This document shows positions 1-7,985 of a stretch of DNA of 23,506 nt, in pieces. The first letter of the stretch is position 1. The number at the start of each line of letters is the position of its first letter. This DNA is from DYTO01 sp040757795. GTDB taxonomy: Archaea; Hadarchaeota; Hadarchaeia; Hadarchaeales; Hadarchaeaceae. The stretch spans positions 1-23,506 of the forward strand of contig JBFLWG010000014.1 of the NCBI GenBank assembly GCA_040757795.1, written 5' to 3'. The notes beneath the pieces were generated by a model. It ran no database searches. It was not told the DNA's origin and saw only the letters and a list, made by a program, of their open reading frames with translations. A program made the position numbers and the translations under genes.

Positions 1-485
1 TTCTCGAAAATCAGGGAAATTATGCCCCCGAAAGCCGCGATGTACTGGTCCTGCTTCCCGATAGGCTCCTTCAGGATGTCTATCTCTATCTTGCAGGCCT
101 CCTCCGCAAGCTCCTGCGGCGGGACATACTCCCTGTTGTGGAAATGAAGCGCCCTAAGCAGGCCGACTGTGAAGCTCCCGGAAGAGCCCAGGCCCGCCCT
201 CGCAGGGATGTCCGCCATGCTCCCCACCTCTATCTTCTTGGTGACCTTGGTCAGCTTCAGGGCCTCCCGGATTATCGGATGCTTCAGCTGGTTCACGTTG
301 TCCACCATCTCTGACTTTGAGTAGTGTGCGATGACCTTGTTGATGAAGATGTCGTGGAGGTCGATGTAGATGTACTTGTCTATCGCCGCGCCAATCACGA
401 GGCCGCCTTGCTTGGAGTAGTAAGAAGGCAGGTCCGTTCCGCCGCCGCCAAAAGTTATTCTAGCAGGAGTTCTTGTTATTATCAT
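1..485 (-). CDS. GHMP-family sugar kinase, partial (heptose-7-phosphate kinase-like)
   Basis: This is the N-terminal 161 codons of a GHMP kinase; the 3' end runs off the left edge. I translated the minus strand by hand. The protein opens with MIITRTPARITFGGGGTDLP, the typical start of the HddA/fucokinase-like branch, which phosphorylates free or phosphorylated sugars. The ATP-binding glycine/serine motif follows at about residues 98-104 (ARAGLGSSGSF). The ATG at 483-485 is preferred over an in-frame GTG upstream because family members begin with this MII(T/S) sequence and a TATA-like box lies about 30 bases upstream. It is divergent from the Rmd-like gene and sits beside nucleotide-sugar genes, which suggests sugar activation for a surface glycan. 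The exact substrate cannot be read from the fragment. Confidence 0.85.
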   Translation of the reverse strand, partial: MIITRTPARITFGGGGTDLPSYYSKQGGLVIGAAIDKYIYIDLHDIFINKVIAHYSKSEMVDNVNQLKHPIIREALKLTKVTKKIEVGSMADIPARAGLGSSGSFTVGLLRALHFHNREYVPPQELAEEACKIEIDILKEPIGKQDQYIAAFGGIISLIFE

Positions 486-510
486 GCTGTTCCATAACGG
501 ATTCACGGCG

Positions 511-519
511 TGATATTTA
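511..519 (-). promoter_or_regulatory. TATA-like box for the GHMP kinase gene
   Basis: On the minus strand the sequence reads TAAATATCA, 26-34 bases before the ATG at 485. This spacing fits an archaeal leaderless or short-leader transcript. Confidence 0.4.
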
Positions 520-544
520 GGTGTTTGGTGGGCGGTGCTGGTTA

Positions 545-554
545 AGTTTTAAAA
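545..554 (+). promoter_or_regulatory. TATA-like box for the Rmd-like gene
   Basis: The palindromic AT-rich stretch AGTTTTAAAAC covers this position, about 35 bases before the ATG at 586. A GAGGGA ribosome-binding-like sequence lies at 575-580. Confidence 0.4.
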
Positions 555-585
555 CCGCCGGTAGAGTGGATATCGAGGGATTGAA

Positions 586-1542
586 ATGAGGGCATTGGTT
601 ACGGGGGTTAACGGTTTCATTGGGAGCTATCTTCCCGACTTCCTGGCGGGGAAAAAAATGGAAGTCTTCGGGACCATTCGGGAGCACGGGATGGGCGGCA
701 TGGAACACGCGAAGGACAAAATAAAACTGATAAAATGCGACATGCGCAGCCTGCCTGAGGTGAAAAACGCCGTCAAGGAAGTCTGTCCCGACATCATCTA
801 CCACTTGGCCGCGCAGAGCCGCCCCGATGTCTCTTGGATAGACCCGGTCGGCACCATGGACATCAATCTCATGGGCACGGTTTACCTGTTCGAGGCCGTG
901 CGGCAGCTGGAGCTCGACCCAAAAATCCTCGTGCCCGGCTCGAGCGCGGAGTACGGACTAATAAAAAAGGAGGAACCACCAATCAAGGAAGACCATCCAC
1001 TGCTTCCGGTCAGCCCCTACGGTGTTAGCAAGGTGGCGCAGAACCTCCTTGCCTACCAGTACTTCAAAAACTATGGAATGAAGACCGTCCGGGTCAGGAT
1101 ATTCGGCGCGACTGGGCCGCGGAAGGTCGGGGACGCCTGCTCCGACTTCTGCAAGCAGATAATCAGGATAAAACGGGGGGCTGAACCCGTCATTCATGTA
1201 GGGAACTTGGACGTTGTGAGAGACCTGATGGACATAAACGACACTCTGGACGCCTTCTGGGTCCTGCTTGAGAAGGAGAAGTACGGCGATGTCTACAACG
1301 TGTGCTCCTCCAAACCTCTTAGAATAGGGGACATGCTCGACAAGCTGCTGATGATCTCGGGTGTAAAAGCCAGAATAGAAATGGACCCGAAAAAACTGCG
1401 CCCAACCGACGAGCCGGTTGTGGTCGGCGACAACACCAAAATCTCCAAAGAGTGTGGCTGGGCGCCGAAAATTCCTTTTGAAAAGACGCTTGCTGACACC
1501 CTTGATTACTGGGTAAAAGTGGAAAAAGAGAGGGCCGTATAA
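586..1542 (+). CDS. NAD(P)-dependent SDR epimerase/reductase, GDP-4-keto-6-deoxymannose reductase (Rmd)-like
   Basis: This 318-residue extended short-chain dehydrogenase has an N-terminal Rossmann motif (GVNGFIG, residues 7-13). The active site reads GSSAEYG (118-124), then YGVSK with Tyr145 and Lys149. The C-terminal part contains RPTDEPVVVGD, seen in the Rmd/Gmd branch that makes GDP-6-deoxyhexoses such as GDP-rhamnose. The serine-type SSAE site fits a reductase better than a 4,6-dehydratase, which usually carries T(D/S)E. It is divergent from the GHMP kinase, and its stop codon directly abuts the stop of the opposing gene. Substrate specificity is inferred, not proven; a generic nucleotide-sugar epimerase is the alternative. 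Confidence 0.8.
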   Translation: MRALVTGVNGFIGSYLPDFLAGKKMEVFGTIREHGMGGMEHAKDKIKLIKCDMRSLPEVKNAVKEVCPDIIYHLAAQSRPDVSWIDPVGTMDINLMGTVYLFEAVRQLELDPKILVPGSSAEYGLIKKEEPPIKEDHPLLPVSPYGVSKVAQNLLAYQYFKNYGMKTVRVRIFGATGPRKVGDACSDFCKQIIRIKRGAEPVIHVGNLDVVRDLMDINDTLDAFWVLLEKEKYGDVYNVCSSKPLRIGDMLDKLLMISGVKARIEMDPKKLRPTDEPVVVGDNTKISKECGWAPKIPFEKTLADTLDYWVKVEKERAV

Positions 1543-2484
1543 TCAGCCGAATTTTCTGAAGTATTCTATTGTCTGTCTCAATCCTGCTTCCAGCGGCACC
1601 GTTGGCTCCCACCCAAGCAGCTTTTTGGCCTTAGAGATGTCCGGCCTCCGGCGTGAAGGGTCATCCATTGGCAGGGGTTTGAAAACTACCTCTGATTTCG
1701 AGCCTGTTATCTTTTTCACGAGCCTTGCGACCTCCAAGACCTTGACCTCGCGCGGGTTTCCTATGTTGGCAACCTCCCCGGCCAAGCCTCCCTTGAACAT
1801 CATCATGAGCAGGCCGTCCACCAAATCAGTTACATAGCAGAATGACCTCGTCTGTGCCCCTTTCCCATAAACTGTGATTGGCTTTCCTCTCAACGCCTGG
1901 TTGGCAAAGTTCGGGATAACTCTTCCGTCGTCCTTCCTCATCCTCGGCCCGTAGGTGTTGAAAATTCGCGCAATCCTTACGTCGACCCCATGCCGCCTGA
2001 AGTACGCCATTGCCAGTGCTTCTGCGAACCTCTTGGACTCGTCATAGGGCGATCTGATGCCGTTGGGGTTGACATTACCCCAGTAAGTCTCCTTCTGTGG
2101 GTGCTCCAGCGGCTCCCCGTAGACCTCGGAGGATGAAGCCAGCAGAAATCTTGCGTTCTTTTTCTTCGCCAGGTCCAAGGAGTTCTTCGCCCCCATTGAA
2201 TTAGTCATCAGGATCTCAACCGCGTGCTCCTCAAAATCCACCGGCGAAGCCCTTGAAGCAAGGTCAAAAATGTAGTTCACCGGGCCTTTGATGTCTAGCT
2301 GTTCCCGTACGTCATGCTCCATGAACCCAAACCCATCTTTGCTCTGTAGGTGGGCGATGTTTTTCTTGTTGCCGGAGCTGATGTTGTCAACACAGATTAC
2401 ACCGACCCCCTGATCTAGGAGCCTCTCGCACACCCAAGACCCGATAAAGCCAGCACCGCCAGTTACGACTGCCGTCTTTTTCAC
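1543..2484 (-). CDS. UDP-glucuronate decarboxylase-like SDR (UDP-xylose synthase family)
   Basis: This is probably the decarboxylase that turns UDP-glucuronate into UDP-xylose with bound NAD. The Rossmann motif TGGAGFIG lies at residues 8-15. The active site contains ASSSEVYG, followed by the UXS-like stretch NVNPNGIRSPYDESKR with Tyr147 and Lys151 of the YxxxK pair. Total length is 313 residues, normal for UXS enzymes. I chose the GTG at 2484 because GGGTGA precedes it and the protein then begins MKKTAVVTGG; an upstream in-frame ATG at 2508 would overlap galU by 20 bases and has no visible ribosome site. It is the last gene of a ugd-galU-uxs operon, and that context supports UXS over dTDP-glucose dehydratase or epimerase. 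Confidence 0.8.
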   Translation of the reverse strand: MKKTAVVTGGAGFIGSWVCERLLDQGVGVICVDNISSGNKKNIAHLQSKDGFGFMEHDVREQLDIKGPVNYIFDLASRASPVDFEEHAVEILMTNSMGAKNSLDLAKKKNARFLLASSSEVYGEPLEHPQKETYWGNVNPNGIRSPYDESKRFAEALAMAYFRRHGVDVRIARIFNTYGPRMRKDDGRVIPNFANQALRGKPITVYGKGAQTRSFCYVTDLVDGLLMMMFKGGLAGEVANIGNPREVKVLEVARLVKKITGSKSEVVFKPLPMDDPSRRRPDISKAKKLLGWEPTVPLEAGLRQTIEYFRKFG

Positions 2485-2488
2485 ATTT

Positions 2489-3340
2489 TCACCCGACAGC
2501 CCTGTCATACGATGTTTTCAGGGCGTTCCAGTACGTCTCTATCGTCCCGATGTCCAGCCATATGTCGCGTGATGTTAGCTTGATGGCGTAGCAACTCAAA
2601 CCCATGTCGATCAGACTTTGGATTCCGTCGGAAAGCTGGATTTCATTTCCCTTCCCGGGCGGGGCTTCCGCCAGCGCCTTGAAAATCACAGGCTTGAAAA
2701 TGTAGATTGGCATTATAGCCAAATTTGTCTTTGGCTTCTCTGGCTTTTCCACGATTTTTTTGAGCTTGAAGAGGTTGCCGGAAACCTTTTCCACCTCAAC
2801 GACGCCGAACTGCTTCGGGTTCTCAACTTCTCTTATCAAGCACGTCATATCCGCTTTCAGCTTTTTGTGTGTTTTCAACAGGTCGTGGAGGTGCTTGTCT
2901 CCATCGGAGAATATGTAGGTATCCCCCGCGTGGACAAACACCAGATTTTCTCCCACGAAAGGCGCCGCCCTGAGAACAGCATCGCCGAACCCTTTCGGCC
3001 CGGGCTGGTTGACCCACACTATCCTTGAGTTCTCGATTTTTTTGTAGAAGCTCGCCAGCTCTTTGGAGACATCTGCTTTCCCTATTTTTTCCAGCATCCT
3101 GATGTAGCTCGGGTCTGGCGTGAAATGGTCCTCAATCGCTCTTTTTTCCCGCCCTATGATGAAGCAGAACTCCCGGAGGCCCAAGTCGAACAGCTGCTCG
3201 AAAACAAGCTGAAGAAGTGGTTTCAGGTACGGCTGGCCATCATGTGATTTTGAGAAAAGCGGCAGCATCTCCTTGGGCTGCTCCTTTGTGGCTGGCAGCA
3301 GCCGGGTACCAAGACCCGCCGCAGGTATAACAACCTTCAT
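2489..3340 (-). CDS. galU: UTP--glucose-1-phosphate uridylyltransferase
   Basis: This 283-residue nucleotidyltransferase makes UDP-glucose from glucose-1-phosphate and UTP. The N-terminal signature is GLGTRLLPATKEQPKEMLP (residues 9-27). A metal-binding Asp140 lies in VHAGDTY, the sugar-binding region has VEKPEKP, and the C-terminal DIGTIETY closes the fold. These features fit GalU rather than the RmlA thymidylyltransferase branch, although the two are related. The start ATG overlaps the stop of ugd as ATGA (3337-3340), suggesting coupled translation. Its product would feed the upstream ugd and then the downstream uxs. Confidence 0.88.
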   Translation of the reverse strand: MKVVIPAAGLGTRLLPATKEQPKEMLPLFSKSHDGQPYLKPLLQLVFEQLFDLGLREFCFIIGREKRAIEDHFTPDPSYIRMLEKIGKADVSKELASFYKKIENSRIVWVNQPGPKGFGDAVLRAAPFVGENLVFVHAGDTYIFSDGDKHLHDLLKTHKKLKADMTCLIREVENPKQFGVVEVEKVSGNLFKLKKIVEKPEKPKTNLAIMPIYIFKPVIFKALAEAPPGKGNEIQLSDGIQSLIDMGLSCYAIKLTSRDIWLDIGTIETYWNALKTSYDRAVG

Positions 3341-4224
3341 TCCCTTACCCCTCCCACTTTCCCGATTTTTTTGTTGACATCTTCAACCGCTTTCAGCAAT
3401 TTGGGTTCATGGCCTACTTCCCTTGAGAAAGCTATGAGCGCCGCCAGATCTTTTGGAAGGCACTTCCCGCCAAACGCCTTCCCGTGGATGGTACCATAGG
3501 TCCCTATCCGGCTGTCCATCCCCACCACTCTCGCAACATAGTTGGAATCCACGCCAATTTTCTTGCATATGAAGAAAATCTCGTTCCAATAGGATATCCT
3601 GAGTGCCAGAGCGCAGTTGCTCGCATACTTGATCATTTCCGCAGTTCTCATATTCGTCCTTAAAATTGGAATCTTCAGCGGCCGGTAAAGTTTTGAAAGA
3701 ACGTCCCCGGACCTCTTGTCAAACTCGCCTATCACAATCCTTTCATCATTGAAGAAATCCCTCTTGAACTTTTTGTCCTTCGTCCAAGACTTGTGGATTT
3801 CTGTCAGGAACTCAGGGTTCATGCAGACCCCTATGTCCCTGCCAACTTTTTTGCCGGAATTCTTTTCCAGAAGCGGAACGACCAATCGCTCAGTAGTTCT
3901 TGGGGCAACCGTGCTTTTGACTGCCACAAGATAGTACCCCTTTTTACTCTTGAGATTCTTCGCCAGTTCCCCAACAGCGGACCTTATGTAACTGATGTCT
4001 ATTTTGCCGCGTTTTGTCGGTGTTGGGACCGTTATGAAAGCTATGTCTGAGTTGCCCACCGCCTCGACAATTTTTGATGTGGCTTTAAATCCCTGGTCCC
4101 GCAACTCTTTCACTCTCCGTTCGTTGATATCAAAAAATATGACGCTGTTTCCAAGTGCATCGAGACCTTTGCCAACGATTGTTCCCACAACACCGCCGCC
4201 GATTATGCTTATTTTGGCCATCAT
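3337..4224 (-). CDS. UDP-glucose/GDP-mannose dehydrogenase family protein lacking the C-terminal domain
   Basis: Enzymes of this family oxidise UDP-glucose to UDP-glucuronate in two NAD-dependent steps. The N-terminal NAD domain has IIGGGVVG, followed by TVPTP, KSTVAP and NPEFL. The catalytic-cysteine motif FGGKCLPKDLAAL is present. The protein ends only about 40 residues after that cysteine, at roughly 295 residues, whereas typical family members have about 400-450 and carry a further UDP-binding domain. No remnant is visible downstream because galU begins at once with an ATGA overlap. I chose the tandem ATG at 4219-4224 because the longer start (4248) directly abuts the TATA box at 4250-4259 and would lie upstream of the expected transcript start. 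A different NDP-sugar substrate remains possible. Confidence 0.78.
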   Translation of the reverse strand: MMAKISIIGGGVVGTIVGKGLDALGNSVIFFDINERRVKELRDQGFKATSKIVEAVGNSDIAFITVPTPTKRGKIDISYIRSAVGELAKNLKSKKGYYLVAVKSTVAPRTTERLVVPLLEKNSGKKVGRDIGVCMNPEFLTEIHKSWTKDKKFKRDFFNDERIVIGEFDKRSGDVLSKLYRPLKIPILRTNMRTAEMIKYASNCALALRISYWNEIFFICKKIGVDSNYVARVVGMDSRIGTYGTIHGKAFGGKCLPKDLAALIAFSREVGHEPKLLKAVEDVNKKIGKVGGVRE

Positions 4225-4249
4225 CCCTTCCCCTACAATATCTGCCATG

Positions 4250-4259
4250 TTTTAAATAT
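4250..4259 (-). promoter_or_regulatory. TATA box of the ugd-galU-uxs operon
   Basis: Minus strand ATATTTAAAA, centred about 31 bases before the ATG at 4224. It implies that the ATG at 4248 lies upstream of the transcript start and so supports the shorter protein. Confidence 0.5.
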
Positions 4260-4282
4260 GCCGTAGAAACTTGCAAGAAAAA

Positions 4283-4357
4283 CGGGCCCGGCGGGATTCG
4301 AACCCGCGGTTTGCAGCTTAGAAGGCTGCCGCCTTATCCATGCTAGGCCACGGGCCC
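4283..4357 (-). tRNA. tRNA-Arg (anticodon UCU)
   Basis: The minus strand folds as a complete 75-nt cloverleaf with no encoded CCA and no intron. The acceptor stem pairs GGGCCCG (4351-4357) with CGGGCCC (4284-4290), with G as discriminator at 4283. The D arm is GCCT/AGGC, the anticodon arm is GCAGC-CUUCUAA-GCUGC with anticodon UCU at 4320-4322, and the T arm is GCGGG-UUCGAAU-CCCGC. All stems are perfect. It reads AGA codons. It lies between two divergent sugar-gene transcription units. Confidence 0.97.
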
Positions 4358-4378
4358 ACGATAACTGCTCGCACGAAG

Positions 4379-4387
4379 ATTAATACA
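4379..4387 (-). promoter_or_regulatory. TATA-like box for tRNA-Arg
   Basis: Minus strand TGTATTAAT, centred about 26 bases upstream of the first tRNA base. This is the usual archaeal spacing. Confidence 0.5.
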
Positions 4388-4454
4388 TCCACGCACGCCG
4401 AAAAACGGGGCTCGGCCAGCTCTTTCAGATTGGCAAACACAACACGTATGGTGC

Positions 4455-4462
4455 TTTTAAAT
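4455..4462 (+). promoter_or_regulatory. TATA box for the SDR dehydratase gene
   Basis: TTTTAAAT, centred about 31 bases before the ATG at 4490, with no ribosome site between. This suggests a leaderless or very short-leader transcript. The rest of 4358-4489 shows nothing beyond this box and the tRNA promoter. Confidence 0.5.
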
Positions 4463-4489
4463 TGGGTACCCATAATTTACTGATATTAA

Positions 4490-5428
4490 ATGAAGATTCT
4501 TGTGACTGGAGGGAGCGGGTTCATCGGCGGAGAGATGCTGCCGAAGCTGGTTGAACTCGGCCACGAAGTTTACTCTCTGGAAAGATACGTCACAGGGCGC
4601 TACGTCCTGGGACAGAAAACCATAGCTGTAACAGGCGACCTGCGCGATGGGCTCTCCATCAGAAAACGCGTGAAAGAAATACAGCCGGAAGCGGTTATCC
4701 ATCTTGCATCAATTAGCCCGGTCTCTTACTCTTATGACCACCCACACGAGGTTTTCGAGGTCAATGCGCTCGGAACTATCAACCTTGCTGAGGCATGTTT
4801 TCGCGAGGTAAAAAATTTAAAACAATTCCTGTGGGCCGGCACCTCTGAGGAGTATGGCAACCAGGACAAGTTTCCCATCAGAGAAGACGCTGAACTCAAG
4901 CCCAACAGCCCATACAGCGCAAGCAAAGTCGCGGCTGACAAGTATCTTGAGTACATGCGCGCGGCATATGGCTTTCCGACAACAGTCCTCAGGCCATTCA
5001 ACACTTTCGGCCGGAAGAACAACACGCACTTTGTAATTGAACGAGCTCTGACCCAGATGCTGCAAGGGAAGGATGTGATGCTGGGGGATCAAACGCCTAT
5101 AAGGGACTTTCTGTACGTGGACGACCACGTGAACGCCTACCTCACATGCCTGGGCAATGAAAAAGCCGTCGGAGATGTTTTCAACTTTTGCACAGGGCGA
5201 GGGGTTACAATAAAAGAAGTGGTCAACGAGCTCACAAAAATCACCGAATTCAAGGGTAAAATCACTTGGAACACCGTCCCGCCCAGGCCTCTCGACATAA
5301 AGAAATTGATAGGCAGTTATGACAAGGCAAAACACGTCCTGGGGTGGGAACCAAAGTATTCCCTTGAGACTGGCTTGAAAAAAATTGTTGACTTTTGGAA
5401 AAGCAAATTGGCGGCGCAATCAGCTTAG
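4490..5428 (+). CDS. NAD-dependent nucleotide-sugar 4,6-dehydratase/epimerase (SDR)
   Basis: This 312-residue extended SDR has GGSGFIGG at residues 7-14, the active-site triplet Thr118-Ser119-Glu120 in AGTSEEYG, and SPYSASK with Tyr142 and Lys146. The Thr-Ser-Glu arrangement is typical of 4,6-dehydratases such as Gmd, RmlB and LegB, where the acid/base residues remove water from C6. The central RPFNTFG and YVDD motifs fit the same group. It is transcribed from its own TATA box and ends convergently with a glycosyltransferase, overlapping it by four bases. It may supply the 4-keto-6-deoxy sugar used by the Rmd-like reductase at 586-1542; that pairing is inference. A UDP-glucose 4-epimerase role is the alternative. 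Confidence 0.78.
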   Translation: MKILVTGGSGFIGGEMLPKLVELGHEVYSLERYVTGRYVLGQKTIAVTGDLRDGLSIRKRVKEIQPEAVIHLASISPVSYSYDHPHEVFEVNALGTINLAEACFREVKNLKQFLWAGTSEEYGNQDKFPIREDAELKPNSPYSASKVAADKYLEYMRAAYGFPTTVLRPFNTFGRKNNTHFVIERALTQMLQGKDVMLGDQTPIRDFLYVDDHVNAYLTCLGNEKAVGDVFNFCTGRGVTIKEVVNELTKITEFKGKITWNTVPPRPLDIKKLIGSYDKAKHVLGWEPKYSLETGLKKIVDFWKSKLAAQSA

Positions 5429-6510
5429 CCGCCGACCTCTTTGTAAACCACAAACGTTTTTTCCGCGGTTTTTTGCCAGGAAAAAGATTTCGCCCTCTTG
5501 AGCCCCTTCTTGGCAAAACTGTCGCTCAGCCCGTCGTCGGTCAAAACATTGTATATGGCGTCAGCAAAGCCACTCACGTCCTGAGAGTTTTTCATTATTC
5601 CAGCATCTCCCACGACCTCCGGTAACGAGGCCGCGTTGGATGTAACCACTGGCACTCCGCATGCCATGGCCTCCAGAGGCGGCAGGCCGAAACCTTCATA
5701 GCTGGATGGAAAAACAAAAACATCGGCGGAGTTGTAAAATTTCGGCAGCTCGTTCTCCGGCACGTAATCGAAGAAAGTCACGTCATTTTGCAGCCCAAGT
5801 TGGTCTATTAAACTTGATATCCCCGCCCGCCCAACCTTGCTACCTGCTTTCCCAACTTTAACCAGCTTCACTCCCGGGAGTTTTTTCTTGATCTTGTAAA
5901 ATGCCTTCAGAAGCACCGGGACATTTTTCCTGAATTCCTCCGTCCCAGAGTACATCACAACCTTCTCCTCGAACTCGAACGGTTTTTTGAAATCTCGGAG
6001 GGGTTTATATTTTCCTGTATCAACCCCTAGATGTGTAACAGTGACCCGCTCCGCGGGGTAATGAAAATTCTTGACGACCTCTTTTTTGGAGAATTCCGAA
6101 ATTGATATGATTCTTGCTGCTTTTTTCAGCGCACCTGCCCACATAGGCACGTCAAGTCTGTGGAGCATGTAACTTGACCACCCGTACTCTTTAGTGAGCC
6201 TGTTTTTCAGTATGTAGATTGGGAAAACGTCAAAAACAGTCACTATGGCCGATTTTTCTTTCAGACTGTCGAGGAGGTGCGCCTGTTCATGGGAGGCGAT
6301 GTGAATCACGCCATCTTTTAGGTTTCTGTTCACGATTTTTGGGTACAACAGATGCTTGGGCAACAGCGAAAACAGCGGCAAACGGAGCCCCTTGTACCCT
6401 ATAACATTGAACTGGGCTTTTTTCTTCAACAGTTCATACACCATTTTTTGGTGTCTTGACTGGCCGAACATCGCCCCGGTTTTCTCACCTATTATGTAGT
6501 TTACCAGCAT
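5425..6510 (-). CDS. Glycosyltransferase family 4 (group 1) protein
   Basis: This 361-residue GT-B fold glycosyltransferase probably moves a sugar from a nucleotide donor to a glycan or lipid acceptor on the cytoplasmic face of the membrane. The C-terminal donor domain is clear: a VVMYSGT strand near 184-190, then SSYEGFGLPPLEAM with the E-x7-E pair Glu272 and Glu280, followed by GVPVVTSN and LPEVVGDAG. The N-terminal acceptor domain is less conserved and contains ISEFSKKEV near 137-145. No signal peptide or membrane segment is evident. The ATG at 6510 has a TATA-like box about 32 bases upstream. Donor and acceptor are unknown. Confidence 0.88.
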   Translation of the reverse strand: MLVNYIIGEKTGAMFGQSRHQKMVYELLKKKAQFNVIGYKGLRLPLFSLLPKHLLYPKIVNRNLKDGVIHIASHEQAHLLDSLKEKSAIVTVFDVFPIYILKNRLTKEYGWSSYMLHRLDVPMWAGALKKAARIISISEFSKKEVVKNFHYPAERVTVTHLGVDTGKYKPLRDFKKPFEFEEKVVMYSGTEEFRKNVPVLLKAFYKIKKKLPGVKLVKVGKAGSKVGRAGISSLIDQLGLQNDVTFFDYVPENELPKFYNSADVFVFPSSYEGFGLPPLEAMACGVPVVTSNAASLPEVVGDAGIMKNSQDVSGFADAIYNVLTDDGLSDSFAKKGLKRAKSFSWQKTAEKTFVVYKEVGG

Positions 6511-6537
6511 GCAACCAATATTTTGACTTGTTCCACA

Positions 6538-6546
6538 TCTAAAAAG
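6538..6546 (-). promoter_or_regulatory. TATA-like box for the glycosyltransferase gene
   Basis: Minus strand CTTTTTAGA, about 28-36 bases before the ATG at 6510. Confidence 0.35.
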
Positions 6547-6600
6547 CTCGCAATTTTTGTTTATATAGATGAAAAACTGTGTTCACGGCCGGCGCAGGTG

Positions 6601-6608
6601 ATTTAATA
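6601..6608 (+). promoter_or_regulatory. TATA-like box for the phosphohexomutase gene
   Basis: ATTTAATA is centred about 31 bases before the ATG at 6636. A second AT-rich box, TTTATATAG, lies at 6560-6568 and could serve a longer transcript. Confidence 0.4.
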
Positions 6609-6635
6609 CATATTGTTTAATTATTCAAGGTGAAG

Positions 6636-7985
6636 ATGGGAAAGCTTTTCGGGACATTCGGCGTCCGCGGACTGGCAAACAAGGAGCTGACCCCTGAGAT
6701 GGCCTTCAGGCTGGCGCTGGCTCTGGCCAACCACCTGGGCGGAAAGGGCAAGGTCGCGGTGGGGCACGACAACCGGACATCAAGCGTCATGATAGAGAAC
6801 GCCGTCACGGCCGGACTCCTCGCGGGCGGGTGCGATGTCCTGAGGCTCGGCCTGACCCCGACGCCAGTCTTATCGTTCGCCATCCCCCACTTCTCATGCG
6901 ATGCCGGGGTGATCATCACAGCCTCCCACAATCCTGCGGAGTACAACGGGATGAAGTTCTGGGGGTCTGACGGGGCTGGCTTCGAAAGGAAGCGCGAGAA
7001 GGAAATCGAGCGCGCGCTGGAAGCTGGAGCGAAGACCGTCGGGTGGCAGGAGATAGGAAAAACCGCTGTTGCGGACTCTATCGCCCCCTACATTCAATTC
7101 ACTCTGAAGAAGGTGCCAAAGTTCAAGCGGAGACTCAAGGTGGTGGTGGACTGCGCCAACGCGGTCGGGGCTATGGTCACGCCGCAGCTGCTCAGGGAGC
7201 TAGGCTGCCAGGTAGTCTCCATGAACTCCCAGCTGGACGGGACCTTCCCCGGCCGAAAGCTTGAGCCGGTGCCAGAAAACCTGGGGGAGCTTGCCAAGAC
7301 CGTGGTCGCCTGCAAGGCCGACGCAGGGATCGCCCACGATGGTGACGCCGACAGGACATTGGTGGTGGACGAGACCGGGAAGATACTGAGTGGGGACAGG
7401 GTGTTCGCGATAGCTGCGATGCATTACCTGCGCGGGAGAAAATCTCCTAGGGTGATAACCACCGTCGCGACCAGCACGGTCATAGAGGACATGACAGCCA
7501 GGCTTGGCGGAACCGTGACCAAGACAAAAGTCGGGGAGCCTGAGATAGTCGGGGAGTTCAAGAAACACGGCGGAGACCTCGGCGGCGAGGAGAACGGGGG
7601 GGTTCTGTTTTTTGACTGGTCGATGTGCCGGGAAGGGATAATGACTGCGCTCCAGTTCATGGCGGCGGTAGACGAGAGCGGAGGCACCATCTCCGAACTC
7701 AACTCAACCTTGCCGAACTACCATCAAGTGAAGCAGAGGGCCAAGTGCCCCAACGAGCTAAAGCAAAAGGTGCTGGAAGTCCTGTCCGAGAGATTCTCAA
7801 AATACAAGTTGAACAGAATCGATGGCCTGCGGGTGGACTTTGATGACGGCTGGCTGCTGCTCAGGCCGTCCGGCACGGAGCCTTTGTTCAGGTGCTTTGC
7901 CGAGGCAAAGACGGCGGAACGCGCCAATGAACTTGTTGAACTGGGGATGAAAGAGCTGGAAAAAGCCATCGCGGACCTTACTTGA
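6636..7985 (+). CDS. glmM: Phosphoglucosamine mutase / phosphohexomutase family protein
   Basis: This 449-residue alpha-D-phosphohexomutase interconverts sugar-6- and sugar-1-phosphates through a phosphoserine. It carries all four family motifs: the N-terminal FGTFGVRG, the active serine in TASHNP (Ser97), the Mg-binding DGDADR (235-240), the sugar-specificity loop GGEENGG (316-322) and the phosphate loop RPSGTEP (410-416). Archaeal members may act on glucosamine, glucose or mannose phosphates, so the GlmM name is a best guess. It could supply glucose-1-phosphate to GalU. I chose the ATG at 6636; an in-frame GTG at 6630 would add two residues. Its 3' end overlaps the opposing radical SAM gene by eight bases. 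Confidence 0.9.
   Translation: MGKLFGTFGVRGLANKELTPEMAFRLALALANHLGGKGKVAVGHDNRTSSVMIENAVTAGLLAGGCDVLRLGLTPTPVLSFAIPHFSCDAGVIITASHNPAEYNGMKFWGSDGAGFERKREKEIERALEAGAKTVGWQEIGKTAVADSIAPYIQFTLKKVPKFKRRLKVVVDCANAVGAMVTPQLLRELGCQVVSMNSQLDGTFPGRKLEPVPENLGELAKTVVACKADAGIAHDGDADRTLVVDETGKILSGDRVFAIAAMHYLRGRKSPRVITTVATSTVIEDMTARLGGTVTKTKVGEPEIVGEFKKHGGDLGGEENGGVLFFDWSMCREGIMTALQFMAAVDESGGTISELNSTLPNYHQVKQRAKCPNELKQKVLEVLSERFSKYKLNRIDGLRVDFDDGWLLLRPSGTEPLFRCFAEAKTAERANELVELGMKELEKAIADLT

Noticed and set aside
4283..4357. tRNA-Arg as a possible integration site for the sugar-gene region
   Set aside because: I saw no integrase gene and no repeated copy of the tRNA 3' end elsewhere in the window.
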